A stretch of DNA of 64,000 nt from Aradus depressus (taxonomy: Eukaryota > Arthropoda > Insecta > Hemiptera > Aradidae): NCBI GenBank assembly GCA_963662175.1, contig OY759218.1, positions 47,809,427 to 47,873,426 of the forward strand, written 5' to 3'. The notes under the pieces were generated by a model that saw nothing but the letters and a program-made list of their open reading frames with translations, did no database searches and had not been told where the DNA came from. The position numbers and the translations under genes are program-made. Of the stretch, positions 1 to 12,144 are shown one piece after another (position 1 is the first letter of the stretch; each line of letters opens with the position of its first letter).

Positions 1-194
1 TCAAAATTCTTAACATTTCTAATTTGAAAAATAGAGAACAAAAGGCATTTGTTTCTCGTTCTTCTAGTTACTACACTTGGTTATTACGTTTTCAACGGAT
101 AAAAAAAGTTGGTGAATCACCTGGAATGTACCTCCCCAGTGCAAGTTAATGAACTAAGCATTCACTCTCCCTCTGAAACCAAATTACCGATTAT

Positions 195-707
195 GTTTCA
201 TATCAATAAGTGTCTTATACCGGGACTTCTCCCCTATTTGTAATCAACTAAGTTTCATATCAATAAGTGTCTTATACCGGGACTTCTCCCCTATTTGTAA
301 TCAACTATGTTTCATATCAATAAGTGTCTTATACCGGGACTTCTCCCCTATTTGTAATCAACTAAGTTTCATATCAATAAGGGTCTTATACCGGGACTTC
401 TCTCCTATTTGTAATCAACTAAGTTTCATATCAATAAGTGTCTTATACCGGGACTTCTCCCCTATTTGTAATCAACTAAGTTTCATATTAATAAGTGTCT
501 TATACCGGGACTTCTCCCCTATTTGTAATCAACTAAGTTTCATATCAATAAGTGTCTTATACCGGGACTTCTCCTCTATTTGTAATCAACTAAGTTTCAT
601 ATCAATAAGTGTCTTATACCGGGACTTCTCCCCTATTTGTAATCAACTAAGTTTCATATTAATAAGTGTCTTATACCGGGACTTCTCCCCTATTTGTAAT
701 CAACTAA
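195..707. repeat. 57-bp tandem array, nine units
   Basis: The phrase GTTTCATATCAATAAG recurs at 195, 252, 309, 366, 423, 480, 537, 594 and 651, exactly 57 bp apart, with only one or two substitutions per unit. The array stops at 708, where a tenth unit begins but diverges after a few bases. Each unit contains the GC-rich core TATACCGGGACTTCTCC. Such near-identity indicates recent expansion or ongoing homogenisation. There is no reading frame through the array. Confidence 0.97.
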
Positions 708-1387
708 GTTTCATCTCTCCCCTAAACGTTACTCCCCTTAGACTTATTTGACTGAAAATCAATAGATGTCGTTCTCATGGGCTGCTGGATTCAGATACAA
801 AGTTTTGTGACGATACATTTAATCTAGAGTGTTCAGATGTTAGATTTTTGGTATCTAAGTAAATTTATATTTTTTATTTTATTTATATATTTTTTTTTTT
901 CGACGTCTGTAGTCATAAAAATAATTCTTATCCTTTCTAAAAGTTATTAAAAAGCATCCTTCGGCACATAATGAAATACTAGAATTTGCAAAAACTGAAA
1001 TTACGAAAGAAATTAGTTCTGATTGAGAACTAATTCAGAATGAATTATACTTCATCTTGATCTGATATTTCTGAAATTCATCATTGTTTGTGTAACAAGG
1101 AACCAATAGGATGACTAAATATTGAGGAAACCCTCTATTTAAAAACTAATGTTTTTCTAATTTTTCAAAAATAATTATATAAAAATCGTGTTTCATATCC
1201 AAAAACAATTTTTGATACATAGCTTCGTTTCGATTTTCTTGGGAGAGTTCCTTCACAGACATCCTCCTTTAAGGCCTGTCGAATCTACGTTTTGTTTAAT
1301 TATTATTTCACTACACTTATATACTAATTTATTTTACTTCTCTTGGTTTATTATTTTATGTAATATTAGTATTTATTATTTTTCTTT

Positions 1388-1931
1388 CCTAGCTATAGGA
1401 AGTATAAGGGAAATTATGTAATCGCTCAGAAATTCTATGTGGATTTATTAACTAAATTTCATGTTTTCCAAAAGTGCGGAAAAAATTGTGTTTCTGGGTG
1501 TGTTTCTGTGAGCACAATAACATAAATGTATCCACACGAAATTGTATATGTGTATCCAGAACCTTCTAAGGACAACACTTATTGCTTTTCAGCCAAATCG
1601 ACCAAAGGGAAGGGGGGATTAGGGGTAAGGCTTAACCCGAAACCTCTAATAACTGCCGTTCTAACGAATGTATCGACAAGAAATTGCATTTGTAAATTTA
1701 ATGCCCTATAAGGACGACACCTATTGATTTTCAGTGGAATCAGCTGAAGAGGAGAAGGGAATCAGAAAGGGCCTCAAAGTTAACAATTAAAAAACAAAAT
1801 TTAGTATGAGGATTCAGAAACCACTATGTTTGAGTTTTAGTTCAAATGGTCGATTGGTTTTCGAGGGAAAGCGAAAAATAAGTCATAAATTCGTGTTGGG
1901 GAAGTACATAGCCGGTGATTACTGAAGCTTT
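1388..1931 (+). repeat. Interspersed repeat family A, near complete
   Basis: It begins with a degenerate AGCTATAGGAAGTATAAGGG end and finishes at GGGGAAGTACATAGCCGGTG. In between are two or three degenerate subunits, each carrying a phrase like AATGTATCGACA, then GGACGACACCTATTGATTTTC, then a G-rich run. Plus means the orientation that ends in the GCCGGTGATTCACCGACGAC hairpin. No protein is encoded. Confidence 0.85.
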
Positions 1932-3187
1932 TTTTTTTAATTATTTGTTTTTTCTTTATTTGTTATTGTTTTTTTTTTTTAATTTTCTTTATTGCATTTA
2001 TTTTTTTCTTTCTATTTTCTATATTTCGCATATTGTGACCTGATAGAAGGGATGTAAGGACGTCCCGAAATTTCGTCATGAATAAGGCATTTCCGGAAGA
2101 ATTATTATATAAATATTTGTCATAATTTTAATTATTATAAAAACCATATCTACTATTATTTATTAGTATTATTATTACAAACATCCTTACACTAAAAATG
2201 ATTTTAAGGGTGGTTAAGAAGTTTGAAGGGAGCTGGGACTCTGTTTTTTTGTAGCCAGTGCCGGACTGTTGTGAAGAGGCTGATCCCTCAATGTAGCGAT
2301 ATAAAGAGTAGGGAGGATTGTGATGCTCTGGGACAGCTGAGAGGTGGCATGGTGGGGGGGGGGGGGGGGAGTCGCTCTTTTGCCCCCCTCTCCATATAAA
2401 GTTTGATGTATCGCTTTCAGAAAGGTGGCTCTCTGACTTCTTTCTATTGTATCCCAGCCAACAGCTGATACACACTCCACGGTTATGGACTAGCTTCTCT
2501 CCCTATCTAGGAGACCAAACGTCAGGACCAGTGTCTCCACTCACGTAATTTCGAAATTCCCCCTTCAGTTAATGTTGATAAAGGGTCCGGAATAGTTTTT
2601 CGTTCAGTTTGTTACCTGCCATTAAAATTTTGTTTTTGTGTTAAAAGTGTAAGAAATTAATATTTGGAATATATCAATCTCTGAAATGGAAGATTTATTT
2701 CTTTATCTTTAGGCTTGAGTAATAGTGTGTACTTCTCCGGAATGAATTAATCAATTAACTTTTCGCCCCCTTGAAAACATTGTCATCTATGCACTTAGTC
2801 TTAATAGTCTTTTTATTTTAGGTAAACTTTGCATCGCCGTGCGGAGTTTTTGGGAGAGATTTTAAAATTGCCATGCGTTTTGTTGTGACACGCATGGCGA
2901 TGTGTTCGCTAAACTCTCATACTTCGCCGATTGGCAGCATTCGTTGAAGTCCAAACTTTAAGAAAGCGTAATTTGAATCCGAATAACGTTTGACTGGGAA
3001 CTGAAGCTTTCTATATCCTTGTCTTGACTGTAATGTTTGTCTGTGGTGGAGTTGTCGTTATATATTATAATTTTTTTAAATTAAGTACATTAGATCTTCA
3101 ATTTTCTGGGGGGCACCGGGCATTCCGGGGGAGCCGTGTCCATCGTGTAGGGTGTCAAATGAAAGCTTATTGAAAAACGAATTCAAC

Positions 3188-3839
3188 TATACAGGGTGGC
3201 CCAGATAAGCGGGCCACAAGTGAAATAACTCCTAAACGGTTAGAGATATCAAAATTGTGCATAGGACTAACGTTGTAGCACTTGCCGAGAGCTATAATAT
3301 GGCGACCTCAAAAATACATAAATGACCCTTTTAATGGCTCAAACAGCCCTTCGAAGGGCGGGGTTCCCTTTTGACCCTTAAGTTTCATTACATTTTATTA
3401 AAGTACTAAAGAAACAAGGAAGAACTGTGCAAACAGATTTTTGATACGTCAAGTAGTTCTCGGAACAAAAACGTTTAAAGTTGCACGTTTTTCTTATTCT
3501 GGAGTTATTAAATTCCAACTAACTTCAGAATAAGAAAAACGTGCAACTTTAAACGGTTTTTTTTCAAGAACTATTTGACGTATCAAAAATCTGTTTGCAC
3601 AGTTCTTCCTTGTTTCTTTAGTACTTTGATAAAATGTAATGAAACTTAAGGGTCAAAAGGGAACCCCGCCCTTCGAAGGGCTGTTTGAGCCATTAAAAGA
3701 GTCAATTATGTATTTTTAAGGACGCCATACTAAAGCACTCGGCAAATGCTACAACTTTAGTCCTATGCACAATTTTGTTATCTCTAACCGTTTAGGAGTT
3801 ATTTCACTTGTGGCCCGCTTATCTGGGCCACCCTGTATA
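3188..3839. mobile_element. 652-bp foldback MITE with TA-type ends
   Basis: Two arms of about 310 bp are nearly perfect reverse complements around a short loop near 3500-3525. The ends read TATACAGGGTGGCCCAG and CTGGGCCACCCTGTATA, consistent with a TA target-site duplication of the Tc1/mariner type. No transposase is encoded; a short open frame at 3765 is just arm sequence. It is probably a non-autonomous palindromic transposon. A few mismatches and indels separate the arms, so it is not brand new. Confidence 0.9.
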
Positions 3840-4739
3840 TACGATGTATTTTTTTATGCATTTTTTGAAAAATTTTCTGGAAAAACGCTTGTCCCCCACC
3901 CTTATCACCAAAAGGAAAGCTCAGAAAAATCTGAAAAAAATTATGAACATTGTGAATTAGGTGTAGAGTGAGCCAAAATTATCAGGATTGAAAAATGCTA
4001 GCGTGATCAATTGTTATAAACAATTTAATTGTTTATTTCCTTATAACTGGGGGACTGATGGCACGGAACACTAATTGTGCAACTACAGTTTGCACTTGAC
4101 CGATTTTTTTTTTTATTACCCACAGAATGTTTTCGGATATTGAACGCTATATATTATTTAGAACCACTCTTAACTTTTCGTCTTTACCTTAAGAATAGTG
4201 AGGGGAGTGTGAGTTAGGAGAAGACATTTATTTGACATGGGGGTGTGTTCTGTCCCCGGAGAGTTCTGTTTTGACGCTGGGGTATGATTTACGAAGGAGG
4301 TAAAGCTGAACCCAACTCAACCTCAAACCAAGCCCATCTCTGGTCGATAAACCTCCCTCATCTTCTCACACTTCTTATTAACAATGTAATTATTGTTGGA
4401 AAATCCAATATTCCTTTCAGCTTTTCAATTTGATTCTAGTGACGTTGCAAGAATTTCTCATCCCCCTAAGCAAAAACCAGGGCTCCCTTTTCATTAACAC
4501 ACAGACCCCAACTTTTTTTTCTTGGGTTGTCCTGTAACAACCTTTTTTTGTAGTAAAGTCCTTTCTAAATACATTATATTATTTAGTAGGCAGTTCAACT
4601 ATGTTCAGGGGTGATAAATGTAAATTTACTTGTAAGTTAAGAACAAAGGGGGTGGAATATTTGTAAGCAAAACGCCACTTCACATTCTAACCAATGAATA
4701 GATAGAATGGAACTTATTACTATTTGATATAAGTATGGA

Positions 4740-5515
4740 GAGGGGAGGGGAGGGGAGAGAGCTGGTCTGGCGAGGCTGTCTGTCTGTCTGTCCCGGAGAA
4801 TGTTCCCGTTCAGCCGTCCAATCACTCTGATTCCAGATTATCAAAGAATCACAGAACATCAGGTCCAGTGATGCGCGAATCACCATCATACCAGGCAAAT
4901 CTGAAGAAGGAATGTACGCACCTGATCCACAACCTGAAACAGAAAAAAATAGGACAGCCCAGACCACAGCACAAGTATATTATAATGTTTATATAAGATA
5001 AAAAAAAAAATTAATGTATAAAAAAATCTTTAAATTCTCACAAACAAATTTACAAGAACCACCAATAAATAACCTCCACAAATGTGGGGCACCATTTGTG
5101 GAGGATATTTATGGGGGGTATTTCGAAAGTTGATAGTAATGAATTTTTTTTATATATTATTTTTAGACATTAAATTCATCTATTGCAATTTTTTTATTAT
5201 ATTATAGAATGATTTTAATTTACTTGTTCTTTTGGTCTGGGCTGACCTCTTTTTTTCTAAATCGGGTTGTGGATCACGTGCATAGATGATGTCTTTAGAT
5301 TCGCCTGGTACGGTAGTGATTCGCGCATCACTGGACCTGATGTTCTGCTGATCTATATTTTTTTTGAGATCTCCTTGGATCAGGCTGAACCGACGGCGGA
5401 ACGAGGCAGACTTCTGGACAAATGGGGAAAGACAGCCTTCCAGGACAAACAGACATGAACACCCGGGGACAGACAGACCTGAACAGATTAGCCAGACCAG
5501 CTTTATACCCTCCTT
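4740..5515. mobile_element. Diverged foldback element of about 770 bp
   Basis: The left arm (about 4760-4975) contains GCTGGTCTGGCGAGGCTGTC, then a segment around CATCAGGTCCAGTGATGCGC and ends near CAGCCCAGACCAC. The right arm (about 5235-5505) has the reverse complements in mirror order: GGTCTGGGCTGACC, GCGCATCACTGGACCTGATG, AGCCAGACCAGC. The central 260 bp is AT-rich. The arms are much more diverged than those of the element at 3188, so this looks like an older insertion. Confidence 0.8.
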
Positions 5516-6011
5516 TCTATGCTGAAGTCTTCTCGATATTAAATAATTATTAATAACTGAATTGTTTGTCTAATTACAGACCGTTATTTGGTCTTATTTG
5601 TCACTATGGTGGACATGAGCCCGGATACTGTGACTAATCACAAACATAATTATTTTTTGAAATTAGGGGTCGTAAAACATGAAGTTCCGTTGAAAAATCA
5701 GCATCGAATTTCTGACCGATTACATAACTTTCCCTATACTTCATATAGATTAGAGACGACTAATGACATTAGTTTGTGTTCTTGGTGGACCGTCACATCT
5801 TTCCAGATGTATTCATTAATCAATTATTGTATAAGGTGGAGAAAAATTAATAAAATTCCTTAACGTTCTGTTGACGAATTTGGCCAATTCGTAGGTAGGG
5901 AAATTTATGTAAGATACAACAGGTCGCGTAGGGGCTTCATTTTTATGAATTTTAGACAAAGCAGATAATTTATGTGGTGAAGGTTTCATTACAATTAGTT
6001 TCTGTTTTTAC

Positions 6012-6265
6012 CTTTCATGATTATCAAGACTTCTGAAACCGCTGTCCGAACGTATTTTCTGTAATTGAGTAGTTGGATCCTGATTTTTGAGAAAACCGTT
6101 TTCTTTCAAGAATCTGTCTACTTTTTCGACGTTACCTGCACATTCGTATCTCCTTTGTCCGCCTTCACCGTTAGAATGTCTCTCTCTCTTTTTGTGTTTC
6201 TCTCGTAGCTTCTTCAAGTTTTTCTGTTCCGCTCTAGTAGAGTGTGCTCTAGTAGTGTAAAGCAT
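6012..6265 (-). CDS. Possible exon of an unrecognised lysine/arginine-rich protein
   Basis: On the minus strand the frame is open from about 6325 down to a good splice-donor match at 6011 (AG|GTAAAA), about 105 codons. From the ATG at 6265 it encodes roughly 84 residues. The first part is basic (KNLKKLREKHKKRERH) and the second half is of mixed composition (VEKVDRFLKENGFL, then LQKIRSDSGFRSLDN), not the low-complexity or proline-rich output of the nearby repeats. Base composition is less AT-rich than its surroundings. I do not recognise the family. No partner exon was found, the acceptor is uncertain, and it could be a chance frame or an old pseudogene. Confidence 0.3.
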
Positions 6266-6430
6266 CCATTTCCACTGCCAGACATTCCAACTGTTTCTAT
6301 TTTGTTCTTTTTTAAAAAATGTGTTTCAAGTCTTTTTCCAGCAAACTATTTTCCACTGTTGATAAAACCATGCACATCATATTTTCAAATATTTTATAGA
6401 ATTTGAAAGTCTTTAAATTTTTATATCTAG

Positions 6431-6667
6431 CCCTCACCTAAAAACGTTTGCACAACCCTGCCCTCAACTGTTCTGAGTGACGAACGCCTTAACGAAGATT
6501 CTCTATGGGAGGTGTGTGTAGCCCAGGATGTGCAGCGCGGTTTCCTCCGTCACTTCAGATCTGCAGAATGGATCAGAAACAAGGTCCATTGTAAAGAAGT
6601 GTTTTCTTATAGGCTGATGTCTAGGTACCCGATATCCCTTCTCAATGCCTTGGCGGTTCTGATCTAG
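6431..6667 (+). CDS. Possible terminal exon of an unrecognised protein
   Basis: A plus-strand frame of 78 codons follows a pyrimidine/T-rich acceptor-like sequence (TTTTTATATCTAG at 6430) and ends in TAG at 6665-6667. The residues are compositionally normal (for example LNEDSLWEVCVAQDVQRGF and SYRLMSRYPISLLNALAVL) and GC content is higher than the surroundings. There is no in-frame ATG near the start, so it would have to be an internal or last exon. I recognise no family. No AATAAA is evident shortly downstream, which weakens the terminal-exon reading; a transposon remnant or chance frame is equally possible. Confidence 0.22.
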   Translation, partial: PSPKNVCTTLPSTVLSDERLNEDSLWEVCVAQDVQRGFLRHFRSAEWIRNKVHCKEVFSYRLMSRYPISLLNALAVLI

Positions 6668-7371
6668 AAGAATTATTCTTCATCTGATGGTCTTTGTTCC
6701 TTTTGACTGTCGACAACCTGGTTGTTCGCACCAAGATGAGTTTTTCCGTCCGGCATGTTTTCTTCAGGACTATTTTTTCAAGACTATATTTTCAAGAATT
6801 ACTAGGTACATAGCCAAATATAATATCCTGTCGAGAAATGTTCTGAGTATTTCTTAAAAAAAAAATCGGTCCAAAGGTAATACGGTTGTTTCTAAAGAAT
6901 GGGAGACAGAGCTGTCTAAATCCTGGGTAAGCCAGTGGCGGGAGGAACGGTATCCTTCCAGGGGGGATTTGGGAGAATGGCGGCTCCAGACCCTCCCCCT
7001 CCCCCTCCCCCCTCACCTTCCCTTCTTTAGAGACCCCAACACCGCACAGACAGGGGCGTAGCCAGAATTTACTTTCGGAGGGGGTCCAAATTTGTGATGA
7101 TATTTATAATAATAATAATCAAAAATCAAGAGAAAAGAAAAAATGAAGAGTAATATTACAGAGAAAAAAAATGTATAAATAAAATAAGTAAATACAAATT
7201 AATAATAATATAACAAAGAGAGTAAATATGGAGATTGCAATGTGCGCATTTTATGAATGGAATTTTTTCACATCTACATTTTCCTTTTCTTAAGAAAAGC
7301 GGGACTAAACAACACGAAAAAGTGGTTGGTGAATGACCGGTGAGCCGGTGCTGAGGCACGACTTACTAATT

Positions 7372-7905
7372 CTTCGCTCCCCCTCCAAAGCCAATCTCTG
7401 GTATAATTATCAATAGTTCACTTACATAGAGACCTCTTAATCCTCATACTAAATTTTGAGTCGATACATTCATTACATCGGCAGTTATTGGGGTTTTTGA
7501 GTTGAGACCCCTCTGATCCCCTCCTTCCGTTCTGACGACTCCACTGAAAATTCATAGGTGTCATCCTTATGGCGTTTTGAATGTACATATGAAATTTTAT
7601 GCTGATATATTCATTGAAACGGCAGTTATTCAAATATTTGTGTTAAGCCTTTCTGCTAATCACCTCCATCCTTTTATTTAATTTGGATGAAAATCAATAG
7701 GTGACGTTCTTATGGGCTTTTCGATACATATAAAATTTCGTTTCGATACATTTTTTCTATCGGGAGTTATCGTGTTCACAGACACACAGAACTTTTTTAT
7801 TTTTGGAATCAGGGGATCGGAAATCATGAAATTCCGGTGAAAACTCAACATGGAATTTGTTACCGATTACATAACTTGCCCTATACTTGGTACAGCTGGT
7901 GTAGT
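7372..7905 (-). repeat. Interspersed repeat family A, near complete
   Basis: The copy starts at CGCTCCCCCTCCAAAGCC, carries three subunits with the phrases ATACATTCATTACATCGG and ATAGGTGTCATCCTTATGG, and ends in CGATTACATAACTTGCCC plus a degenerate GGTACAGCTGG end. The hairpin end is missing or degraded at its left side. Confidence 0.85.
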
Positions 7906-9170
7906 AAAAAGGATTATAAGACGGGAGCCCCGAGGAGGAAGTGAGCTCTGCGCTTCGTTTTATAACCTGCTAATCCCTTCCTACCTGTCCTAATGCTAAT
8001 ATTGAACCTAGTTAGGCCCCCGAACAGGATTTTCCGGTTGGTTCCTTTACCAAATTTGTGTATTATAGTAGGTATTAGGTCGGTATGTTTGAAGTGAGGA
8101 CACCTGCCCTCGTGTATCAATGGAGCCAGCCCTGGTTCTACGGTCCTCAGTTCTCATGCTACCTGGCCGGCCAGCCACTCTTCCACTCTTCAGACCTTCT
8201 CCGTCTATTCTTCTTCCATTCACTCGGAATGTTATAATTTCTGGGTTGACACCGCTCAAGTGGCCTGTTTCTCCTCCTTAGAGCTATCCCTCCTGTACCT
8301 ATAACATCTCTATACAACTCTGCCTTTTGTTGCCTTCCCTTTTGACCTACTACCTACCTCTCTCTAACATAAAAGAAACCGTCTTCTACATATTTTTTAT
8401 TTTATTTTTCAATGTTACTAGTAAGGTTATCTATTATCTCCGATTATACTTGACAAACTATGGGATCTTTTAAGGGCCTCGTATACGAGGCTATATGTCG
8501 ATCCGTCCATGAAAAACTGGGCCGATAAATCGCCCGTGTGTGGGGAGATCGGTGGCAATATTTCTAGTCGGCCGTCGCGACGGATCGGTGGTCGCTCAGG
8601 ATTCCGAACAATCTGCAATTTATCGCCCGTGTATGGAAACATCGTCCAATTGAACAACATTTTTTCGATTGTCTACCCGAGAGCTTCACTCACTTTCTTC
8701 ATTCGCTTTATCATTTCGTGGCCTAAGTATTTCTTAATTGAATTTATTGAACTTTATAAAGTGCAGGTGGCTCTTTGGTGAAGTCAAAAGCAAATTGTAT
8801 CATAATAAGAGCAAAAAAGAAGAGAGCTTAAATATTTTGGTACAAAAAGCGAGATTGACGAAAATGCAACAAAAAGTGAAAAGAACACAAAAAGAACAGT
8901 GTGCAAAAAAGAGTACAAAAAGTGCAAAAATCAGCTCCTTCTGGATGTGCCACCGATGACGTTTATGTACCAAAACTATAGTACTACGATTATCTATTAT
9001 TTTTAAAAGACGTAGAAGATTATGCTGCTCCCTCGACGTCTAGCTGACAATACTAGTAAGTAATTTGTAACTTATTTATTTTTAGGATATACCTCCTTCT
9101 CTTCAGCAACCAGTCCTTTCCGAATACATTTTTTATGTTCTGTGTTGATATAGTGGAAATATTAATGAAT

Positions 9171-9370
9171 GAAATAAAAATGATAGATAAAAAAACTTTT
9201 TTGAACACTTATATTGTCTAATTCCACAAACATATACTTAAATGTGTACCGGTTTCGGCTTACGCCATCGTCAGCACAATGTTCAACAATAAAACATTAT
9301 TAAGTATATGTTTGTGGAATTAGACAATATAAGTGTCCAAAAAAGTTTTTTTATCTATCATTTTTATTTC
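9171..9370. mobile_element. Foldback element, GTCTAATTCCAC family
   Basis: Arms of about 65 bp (9171-9237 and 9300-9370) are near-perfect reverse complements. They start with AAATAAAAATGATAGATAAA and include TATTGTCTAATTCCACAAAC. The centre holds ACCGGTTTCGGCTTACGCCA, whose reverse strand reads CTGACGATGGCGTAAGCCGA followed by AAC. The same core is at 22611-22831 and a single arm is at about 63602-63650, so this is a family. Confidence 0.88.
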
Positions 9371-9394
9371 AACCAGTCCTTTGTCCAAATTATA

Positions 9395-9620
9395 GTTATG
9401 GAATGTATCGACACGAAATTTTATATGTATATCCAAAACCCAGTAAGGACGACGACACCTCTAAGAGTCAATATCTATTTACATATCTAATTTATATGCT
9501 ATCTTAATGTATACATTCTTATGACGTATCCTATTACCATTTTATGGTTTAACGGAAATAAACACCTATTGATTTTCAGCCAAATCGGTCAAAAGGAAGG
9601 GGGTTTACACAAAACTGCCG
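9395..9620 (+). repeat. Family A fragment
   Basis: Contains the family phrases GAATGTATCGACACGAAATT and TTGATTTTCAGCCAAATCGG. An AT-rich segment (about 9465-9560) interrupts it, and both ends are missing. Confidence 0.7.
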
Positions 9621-9628
9621 GTTAGTTG

Positions 9629-9693
9629 GTTATTGTGACTCATGCCCGAGCTTCAACTACGAGGCCATATCGCCCACTCCTAAAGCGCTCTTT
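9629..9693 (-). repeat. tRNA-SINE 3' tail fragment
   Basis: TTATTGTGACTCATGCCCG followed by CTACGAGGCCATATCGCC is the reverse complement of the 3' end of the SINE family described at 34368-34685. Confidence 0.75.
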
Positions 9694-10017
9694 CCTCAAA
9701 ATTCATTGTTATGTTACAATTTAAATTTTACTACATTACTTGAAATTATTACTCAAGGAAATTTTTTGTTCGTTATAAACTTGTTGGTTAAAGGCTTCAA
9801 GCGAAATTGTAAATATTAAAAAAAAATTATTTGGAGGTTTATTTTATGATTTTTTCACTCTTTTTACTGTCCGGATCCGTTATTGGGAGGGTCTGCAAAA
9901 CAGAAGTTTATAACACATTGAAATTACATTGCCGGTGCAACAAAAACTGTTCTTTATCTGGAGGAGTCCGGTAAATAGAGGTGTTCGTCCTTATTGGGTT
10001 ATGGATTCACATAGAAA

Positions 10018-11721
10018 ATTTCATGTCGATACATTCATTACTTCGGCAGTTATTGGGGTATTTGTATTGAGCCCTTTCCCCTAATCCCTCTCTTCCCTTC
10101 GGCCAATTCAGCTGAAAATGATAGGTGTCATCCTTATGGAGTTCTGGATAAACCTATAAAATTTCATGTCGATATATTCATTACTTCGGCAGTTATTGGG
10201 GTATTTGTATTGAGCCCTTTCCCCTAATCCCTCTCTTCCCTTCGGCCAATTCAGCTGAAAATGATAGGTGTCATCCTTATGGAGTTCTGGATAAACCTAT
10301 AAAATTTCATGTCGATATATTCATTACTTCGGCAGTTATTGGGATATTTGTATTGAGCCCTTTCCCCTAATCCCTCTCTTCCCTTCGGCCAATTCAGCTG
10401 AAAATGATAGGTGTCCTTATGGAGTTCTGGATAAACCTATAAAATTTCACGTCGATATATTCTTTACTTCGGCAGTTATTGGGGTATTTGTATTGAGCCC
10501 TTTCCCCTAATCCCTCTCTTCCCTTCGGCCAATTCAGCTGAAAATGATAGGTGTCGTCCTTATGGAGTTCTGGATAAACCTATAAAATTTCATGTCGATA
10601 TATTCATTACTTCGGCAGTTATTGGGGTATTTGTATTGAGCCCTTTCCCCTAATCCCTCTCTTCCCTTCGGCCAATTCAGCTGAAAATGATAGGTGTCAT
10701 CCTTATGGAGTTCTGGATAAACCTATAAAATTTCATGTCGATATATTCATTACTTCGGCAGTTATTGGGGTATTTGTATTGAGCCCTTTCCCCTAATCCC
10801 TCTCTTCCCTTCGGCCAATTCAGCTGAAAATGATAGGTGTCATCCTTATGGAGTTCTGGATAAACCTATAAAATTTCATGTCGATATATTCATTACTTCG
10901 GCAGTTATTGGGATATTTGTATTGAGCCCTTTCCCCTAATCCCTCTCTTCCCTTCGGCCAATTCAGCTGAAAATGATAGGTGTCCTTATGGAGTTCTGGA
11001 TAAACCTATAAAATTTCACGTCGATATATTCTTTACTTCGGCAGTTATTGGGGTATTTGTATTGAGCCCTTTCCCCTAATCCCTCTCTTCCCTTCAGCCA
11101 ATTCAGCTGAAAATGATAGGTGTCGTCCTTATGGAGTTCTGGATAAACCTATAAAATTTCATGTCGATATATTCATTACTTCGGCAGTTATTGGGGTATT
11201 TGTATTGAGCCCTTTCCCCTAATCCCTCTCTTCCCTTCGGCCAATTCAGCTGAAAATGATAGGTGTCCTTATGGAGTTCTGGATAAACCTATAAAATTTC
11301 ACGTCGATATATTCATTACTTCGGCAGTTATTGGGGTATTTGTATTGAGCCCTTTCCCCTAATCCCTCTCTTCCCTTCGGCCAATTCAGCTGAAAATGAT
11401 AGGTGTCGTCCTTATGGAGTTCTGGATAAACCTATAAAATTTCATGTCGATATATTCATTACTTCGGCAGTTATTGGGGTATTTGTATTGAGCCCTTTCC
11501 CCTAATCCCTCTCTTCCCTTCGGCCAATTCAGCTGAAAATGATAGGTGTCCTTATGGAGTTCTGGATAAACCTAAAAAATTTCACGTCGATATATTCATT
11601 ACTTCGGCAGTTATTGGGGTATTTGTATTGAGCCCTTTCCCCTAATCCCTCTCTTCCCTTCGGCGAATTCGGCTGAAAATGATAGATGTCATCCTTATGG
11701 AGTTCTGGATAAACCTATAAA
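10018..11721 (-). repeat. 143/140-bp satellite array with higher-order structure
   Basis: Twelve units begin with ATTTCA(T/C)GTCGAT at 10018, 10161, 10304, 10444, 10587, 10730, 10873, 11013, 11156, 11296, 11439 and 11579, and a decayed thirteenth begins near 11722. Units are 143 bp, or 140 bp when ATC or GTC is missing after GATAGGTGTC. Variant units recur in order: the GGGATATTTG variant at 10304 returns 569 bp later at 10873, and the final four units repeat as a 283-bp dimer. The monomer is an internal subunit of family A, and family A flanks lie on both sides. Confidence 0.97.
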
Positions 11722-11821
11722 GTTTCGTGTCGATATAAGTATTCATTCTATATATACTTATCGTGTTCAGTCAGAAAAAACTTATGTTTTCATTTTTGGA
11801 ATCAGAGGGTCAAAATGTCAA
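11722..11821 (-). repeat. Family A terminal part flanking the satellite
   Basis: After the last unit the sequence continues with TATCGTGTTCAGTCAG and TTTTGGAATCAGAGGGTC, the normal distal part of family A. This shows that the satellite is an in-place expansion inside one family A copy. Confidence 0.75.
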
Positions 11822-12144
11822 GAGAGGTGAAATCACCCAGCGGTGCACACCCGAGACACTGAGTTGCACTCATTTATGACTAATCGCTGTCACTGCCTGA
11901 TCTGAGAAGGCCTCTAGGCCATTGGCGCTTAAGGCATCGTTCGGGAAGTGCGGCAGAAGGAGGGTCGGAATAGAGGATAAATGTGGGTAGGTACTAAAGG
12001 AGGAAAATAATTTTTTTCCCCTGGATTTAGTTAATTCGGGGAAAAAGGGAATATTGACATCAGTGTTAGTTATAACTCAAAATCGAATTTCGTAGAGAAG
12101 TAAATTAATTTTGATAAAAATCAAATCTAATCTTCCACTTCGCC

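Noticed and set aside
195..707. Regularly spaced repeats resembling a CRISPR array
   Set aside because: Units are 57 bp head to tail with no unique spacers, and the genome is eukaryotic.
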